In this document: piece by piece, positions 60,015-64,000 of the stretch
Layout of the letters: the number at the start of each line of letters is the position of its first letter
Position numbering within the stretch: the stretch's first letter is position 1
Source: Moniliophthora roreri
Taxonomy: Eukaryota; Basidiomycota; Agaricomycetes; Agaricales; Marasmiaceae
Assembly (NCBI GenBank): GCA_001466705.2
Contig: LATX02000024.1
Coordinates: 248,001 to 312,000 of the forward strand
Length of the DNA stretch: 64,000 nt
Direction: 5' to 3'
Notes under the pieces: generated by a model
The model's database searches: none
What the model saw: only the letters and a program-made list of their open reading frames with translations
What the model was told of the DNA's origin: nothing
Program-made: the position numbers and the translations under genes

Positions 60015-60327
60015 TGGAGCATAGCTTTTTCCTTTCATTCTCTTCTAAGTCCAGTTATCTTATTTTTTATCTCTCATCTATTTATCCAATTACTTACCAT
60101 ATTTATACTACCACAGCCACCCTTCCATAGAACATTCCATTCCACCCAGGTTTCCTTCCAGATCATTCTTCCACTTCCATCAGTTATTCTCACTGAGACT
60201 GACTCCTTGTATTTATACTGGATCTTTTGTAGCCTAGTTCCCCATCTTGACCTCTTGGTCATTTGGGCTAGACATTGACTTTGCGTCTGTTGAGTTCAAT
60301 GTCATATCGACCTAGAGTCTACACTGG
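60010..60327 (+). repeat. 3' LTR of gypsy C, truncated
   Basis: The first 318 bp of the LTR, with an internal loss between two copies of cttggtcatttgggctag, ending at the D repeat. Confidence 0.9.
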
Positions 60328-61029
60328 TAATTTGTCTAAGATAAGACTAGTGGAAAACTACCCAAAAAGATAACCTCCAAAAGTCTAACTCAGTTTGTTG
60401 TGCAAGTGTGGATTGGCATAATCAGAGTTACCGCACTTAGAATGCCAACAAAACTCTTAGCTAGGTTGATTCTCTCTTATTGAAGTGTTCTACTTCAAAG
60501 TGTTCACCTCCAGAGGAGTATATATGGTTTTAAAATGGTTTATATCACAAACACACACACAAAACACAAAGAACACAGTGCACAAAGCACAAACACAAGA
60601 GCTACAGTCCCATACAAAAACTTGATCACCGATATAGTCTGACCCTATGGAGTTCAAGACTTCTTCAAGATAACTACAGCACACAGTGTACTGGAAAAGG
60701 TCCTAGACCAATTTCTACAAAGAGTTCAGCACAGGCACACCCCTTGCTAAGACTCTAAGTGTGTCACAACCTGCTACACACACAGGCCACACTCCAAGTG
60801 CCCAAGGCTCCTTCTTGGTGTAAAGTTTCTCTTAGAAAAGTGCTATAACGCACTCAAGATGTTACTCTTATCTCTTACAATGCAAGTTCATTATCAGATT
60901 TCTATCTCTCTGGAGTCACTCAGGACCAATCTCCAGGGCCTGTAGTGAGGAAGCAAAACTGGAATGGCACACAAATTTATACACCAAACAAACTTGTCAT
61001 GTATTCACAATCAGAGGGGGCAGAGTTAC
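60328..61029 (-). repeat. D LTR, partial, inserted in gypsy C 3' LTR
   Basis: Starts TAATTTGTC after CTGG and is cut by the N at 61030. Confidence 0.75.
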
Positions 61030-61030
61030 N

Positions 61031-62718
61031 GTTTGTTGTGCAAGTGTGGATCGATGTGATCAGAGTTACTGCACTTAGAATGCCAACAAAACTCTTAGCT
61101 AGGTTGATTCTCTCTTATTGAAGTGTTCTACTTCAAAGTGTTCACCTCCAGAGGAGTATATATGGTTTTAAAATGTTTTATATCACAAACACACACACAA
61201 AACACAAAGAACATGGTGCACAAAGCACAAACACAAGAGCTACAGTCCTGTACAAAGACTCAATAGCCGATATAGTCTGACCCTACGGAGTTCAAGACTT
61301 CTTCAAGATAACTACAGCACATAGTGTACTGGAAAAGGTCCTAGACCAATTTCTACAAAGAGTTCAGCACAGGCACACCCCTTGCTAAGACTCTAAGTGT
61401 GTCACAACCTGCTACACACACAGGCCACACTCCAAGTGCCCAAGGCTCCTTCTTGGTGTAAAGTTTCTCTTAGAAAAGTGCTATAACGCACTCAAGATGT
61501 TACTCTTATCTTTTATGATGCAAGTTCGTTATCAGATTTCTATCTCTCTGGAGTCACTCAGGACCAATCTCCAGGGCCTGTAGTGAGGAAGCAAAACTGG
61601 AATGGCACACAAATTTATACACCAAACAAACTTGTCATGTATTCACAATCAGAGGGGGCAGAGTTACTTGAGTATGTACAAATATCTAGCTGTCCTTATA
61701 TACAGTCCAAGGAATATATCTACAGAAAATTATAAATATTGTCCAATAATTCAGGAAATGACAAATGAGTGACTGAAATACTAAAAGAGGGATTGTTTGG
61801 ATGTCATAGAGTCTGGCCACTAGGGTATCCGACCATATCTGCGTGGGTATCTATGCCTCCAGGTGTTCTAGACTCTATAATTTGTATTTTCTCTTTTCTA
61901 AGTTGGGTATCTACGAGTGGATGGCTGTATCCATCCCGTCTTTTGACAGCATTTCCCTTTTCTAGTATCTGCACATTGGCAGTGGCCTAGATGCCAAATT
62001 TTCCAAGGTCAGAACATGCTGTTATTGTTCCGATCTCCTTTGGCAATGCATGCTCGGTCTTATTTAGGATTTCTTGCACATTAGATATTCTTCATATGTC
62101 TCATTGTATCTGTCTGTAGGTAGTGGATGTCCTTCGGAAGTGATTTCTGTCTTTCCGAGCAGGCTTTGTACCTAGTTTGCTTATCACACATTGTTTAGCC
62201 ACCAGTGAATTCTTTATTAAGAGATCGCCTGCTTTGATGCTGATCCCTATATTGACTTTGGAGGAGGATCATTCTATGATTGTTCCTGTTCTAAGTTGTC
62301 TTTCTGTTTTGATGTCTCCTCTAAGTACCTCTGTACTGTTTGACTGCAGCTTGCACTTTGCAGATGTCATAGAAAAGTAAAGTAGAAGTTAAAATCCCAT
62401 TGATAGCACTTTTGAGAGCTTGGTTAACTAGCCAATGTGTTCATTGGGCCATAGTTAGATTCCCTACAGGTTTCAGGAGTGATCTGCTTTGGATCTGATA
62501 CTTAGATAGGTTAGAAAGTACAGCTTAGACACCTCTGTATAGCGTATCATATAGCTCTTCATACTTTCTAAGGTACCACCACTTCTCTAAGGCAATGACT
62601 AGCAGACTGGGCTCACTCTAGTCCTTATTACCCATTATCTCGTGTCATATTAAAGTGTTCCAATTCAGAAATAGTGTAAAATGAATAAAAGTGGGTCTTT
62701 TCTAGGTTCGACATATTA
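61031..62718 (-). repeat. D LTR, nearly complete
   Basis: Lacks only the first ~70 bp (gap) and ends CATATTA at 62718, followed by TTGG. It differs at many sites from 60328-61029 in the overlap, so it is another copy. Confidence 0.78.
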
Positions 62719-63432
62719 TTGGCTCAGTGGCTCTGGAGCCAAGCTGCCAGGAGCGGCTCCTGTTAACAGCTTGGATTGAGCCATTAGCTGGAGCTGCTCC
62801 TGGTTGGCTCTGAGTGGCTAAGCCATGGCTTAGCCATTAAGTTCTCAATCCCCCAATTCAGATCGATTCGAACAAGACTCACAAGGACACATACATCTAT
62901 GATCAAGTCCTAAATGTAATTATTGTTCAATGAAATAGTAGTTACATTTTTTGCAAGTACAATTTGATGTCTGTAATGATAATAACAAGAATTGAAACAA
63001 CAGTAAAGAACTAGATAGCATGGTTAGATCATATTCATCAATCCAAAACCACTTCACATACCAATAGCTAGTCCAATCAATGAGGTATAACTGGTGGCCA
63101 CCCAAAAGTCTCAAAGAATGCTTGACAGTAGAACTGAGTGACAGCTGACTCCATTTCCTTCAGCTCAGCATCACTGTGCTCATCAATGGTTGTCTTTAGG
63201 AATTGTAGAGCAGGTATTGACACTGCCTTTGGCCATTGCTTTATAATATTGCACATCTTGAGAATGAACACTGCACGTTCTCAAAGATCTGAAGCTGCTA
63301 AACCATTATGTGCCTTCTCCCAGTCAATTTGCATCAGGTTCCAGATTCCAGAAATTCCCAGAAAACAGTCCTGAACTAATACATCGAAGGAGGTGAGGTT
63401 GTGAACATTGGTCTGGACAGAGCTTCAGCCAA
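62719..63432 (-). pseudogene. Unclassified coding fragment with GGCTC-rich flank
   Basis: The minus strand reads from 63432 to 63077: VHNLTSFDVLVQDCFL, IWNLMQIDWEKAHNGL, TGA near 63281, then VFILKMCNIIKQWPKAVSIP, and ends in TGA at 63077. Another TGA lies near 63426. Both internal TGA sit where Arg would fit. I do not recognise the protein. The left flank (62719-62850) is rich in GGCTC/GAGCC and holds a perfect 22-bp palindrome at 62815-62836, like the ends of some DNA transposons. 62851-63076 shows nothing else. Confidence 0.4.
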
Positions 63433-63433
63433 N

Positions 63434-64000
63434 AGAGGGGGCAGAGTTACTTGAGTATGTACAAATATCTAGCTGTCCTTATATACAGTCCAAGGAATAT
63501 ATCTACAGAAAATTATAAATATTGTCCAATAATTCAGGAAATGACAAATGAGTGACTGAGATACTAAAGGAGGGATTATTCGGATGTCACGGAGTCTGGC
63601 CACTAGAGTATCTGACCATATCTGTGCAGGTATCTATGCCTCCAGGCATTCTAGACTCTATAATTTGTATTTTCTCTTTTCTAAGTCAGGTATCTATGAG
63701 CAGATGGCTGTATCTGTCCCGTCTTTTGACAGCATTTCTCTTTTCTAGTATCCACACATTGGCAGTGGCCTAGATGCCAAATTTTCCAAGGTCGGAACAT
63801 GCTGTTATGGTTCCAATCTCCTTTGACAATGCACACTCGGTCTTATTTAGGATTTCTTGCACATTAGATATTCTTCATATGTCTCATTGTATCTGTCTGT
63901 AGGTAGTGGATGTCCTTCGGAAATGATTTCTGTCTTTCCAAGCAGGCTTTGTACCTAGTTTGCTTATCACATATTGTTTAGCTGCCAGTGAATTCTTTAT
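63434..64000 (-). repeat. D LTR, partial, runs off window
   Basis: Matches 61651 onward of the previous D copy and continues to the window end. Confidence 0.75.

Larger units (their letters stand above)
54312..60327 (+). mobile_element. Ty3/gypsy element C with chromodomain, 3' LTR truncated
   Basis: The 453-bp 5' LTR (TGTGATGG..CATCACA), gag, protease, RT, RNase H, integrase, chromodomain and purine tract are in the usual chromovirus order. The 3' LTR is cut at 60327 by a D repeat. The ORFs carry many TGA stops at expected Arg positions, so it is inactive. Confidence 0.95.

Noticed and set aside
12689..60327. TGA recoded as an amino acid
   Set aside because: Gene G still uses CGA, F1 ends in TGA, and the elements also carry TAA, TAG and frameshifts. 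CpG decay is simpler.

Overview
The window looks like transposon-packed DNA from a filamentous fungus, most probably a basidiomycete (Agaricomycete). The evidence is several Ty3/gypsy families of fungal type, two of them with chromodomains; fungal-type CACTA, Tc1/mariner and hAT elements; and protein genes with many short introns of 48-63 bp. There is nothing prokaryotic and no CRISPR array. Twelve single N bases (3309, 4239, 7002, 8224, 9939, 25271, 45399, 47921, 48938, 50841, 61030, 63433) behave as compressed assembly gaps. Several contigs on either side of them overlap or duplicate one another, so order across an N should not be trusted.

Layout. 1-4258: degenerate gypsy family A pol, split by a CACTA element that itself holds a solo LTR. 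4236-4745: three tRNA-like (SINE-type) units. 5129-10868: copies of a seven-exon gene family, here called F, on the minus strand, one with a CACTA element in an intron. 11600-21346: a nine-exon minus-strand gene, G, split by a complete gypsy element B (12689-20041, 570-bp LTRs). 21480-23551: the 3' end and 3' LTR of retroelement D. 23552-27042: one gag ORF present twice across an N. 27380-28720: a second, diverged F gene on the plus strand. 29247-40839: gypsy family A copy 2 on the minus strand, broken by a hAT-like element, a D solo LTR (itself hit by a gypsy C solo LTR) and a Tc1 element (itself hit by a gypsy B solo LTR). 41246-54311: LTR-like repeats E and D, family A fragments, and a fragment of another intron-rich gene, H, between inverted CACTA ends. 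54312-60327: gypsy element C with chromodomain. 60328-64000: D repeats and an unclassified coding fragment.

Two themes stand out. First, the retroelement ORFs are broken mostly by TGA where family alignments expect Arg (CGA to TGA), and nine of ten differences between the two LTRs of element B fall at CpG-type sites, which points to CpG deamination acting on repeats. Second, F and G are not broken in this way: a full F gene keeps all exon phases (328 codons plus stop), a diverged F paralogue keeps the same exon plan, and G adds up to an exact multiple of three once element B is removed. Each has a TATA box about 60-70 bp upstream of its start. F and G sit antisense beside retroelement 3' ends (family A pol, and the D polypurine tract and LTR). 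They are unrecognised families and the best candidates here for something undescribed, possibly intron-bearing antisense cargo of LTR retrotransposons.
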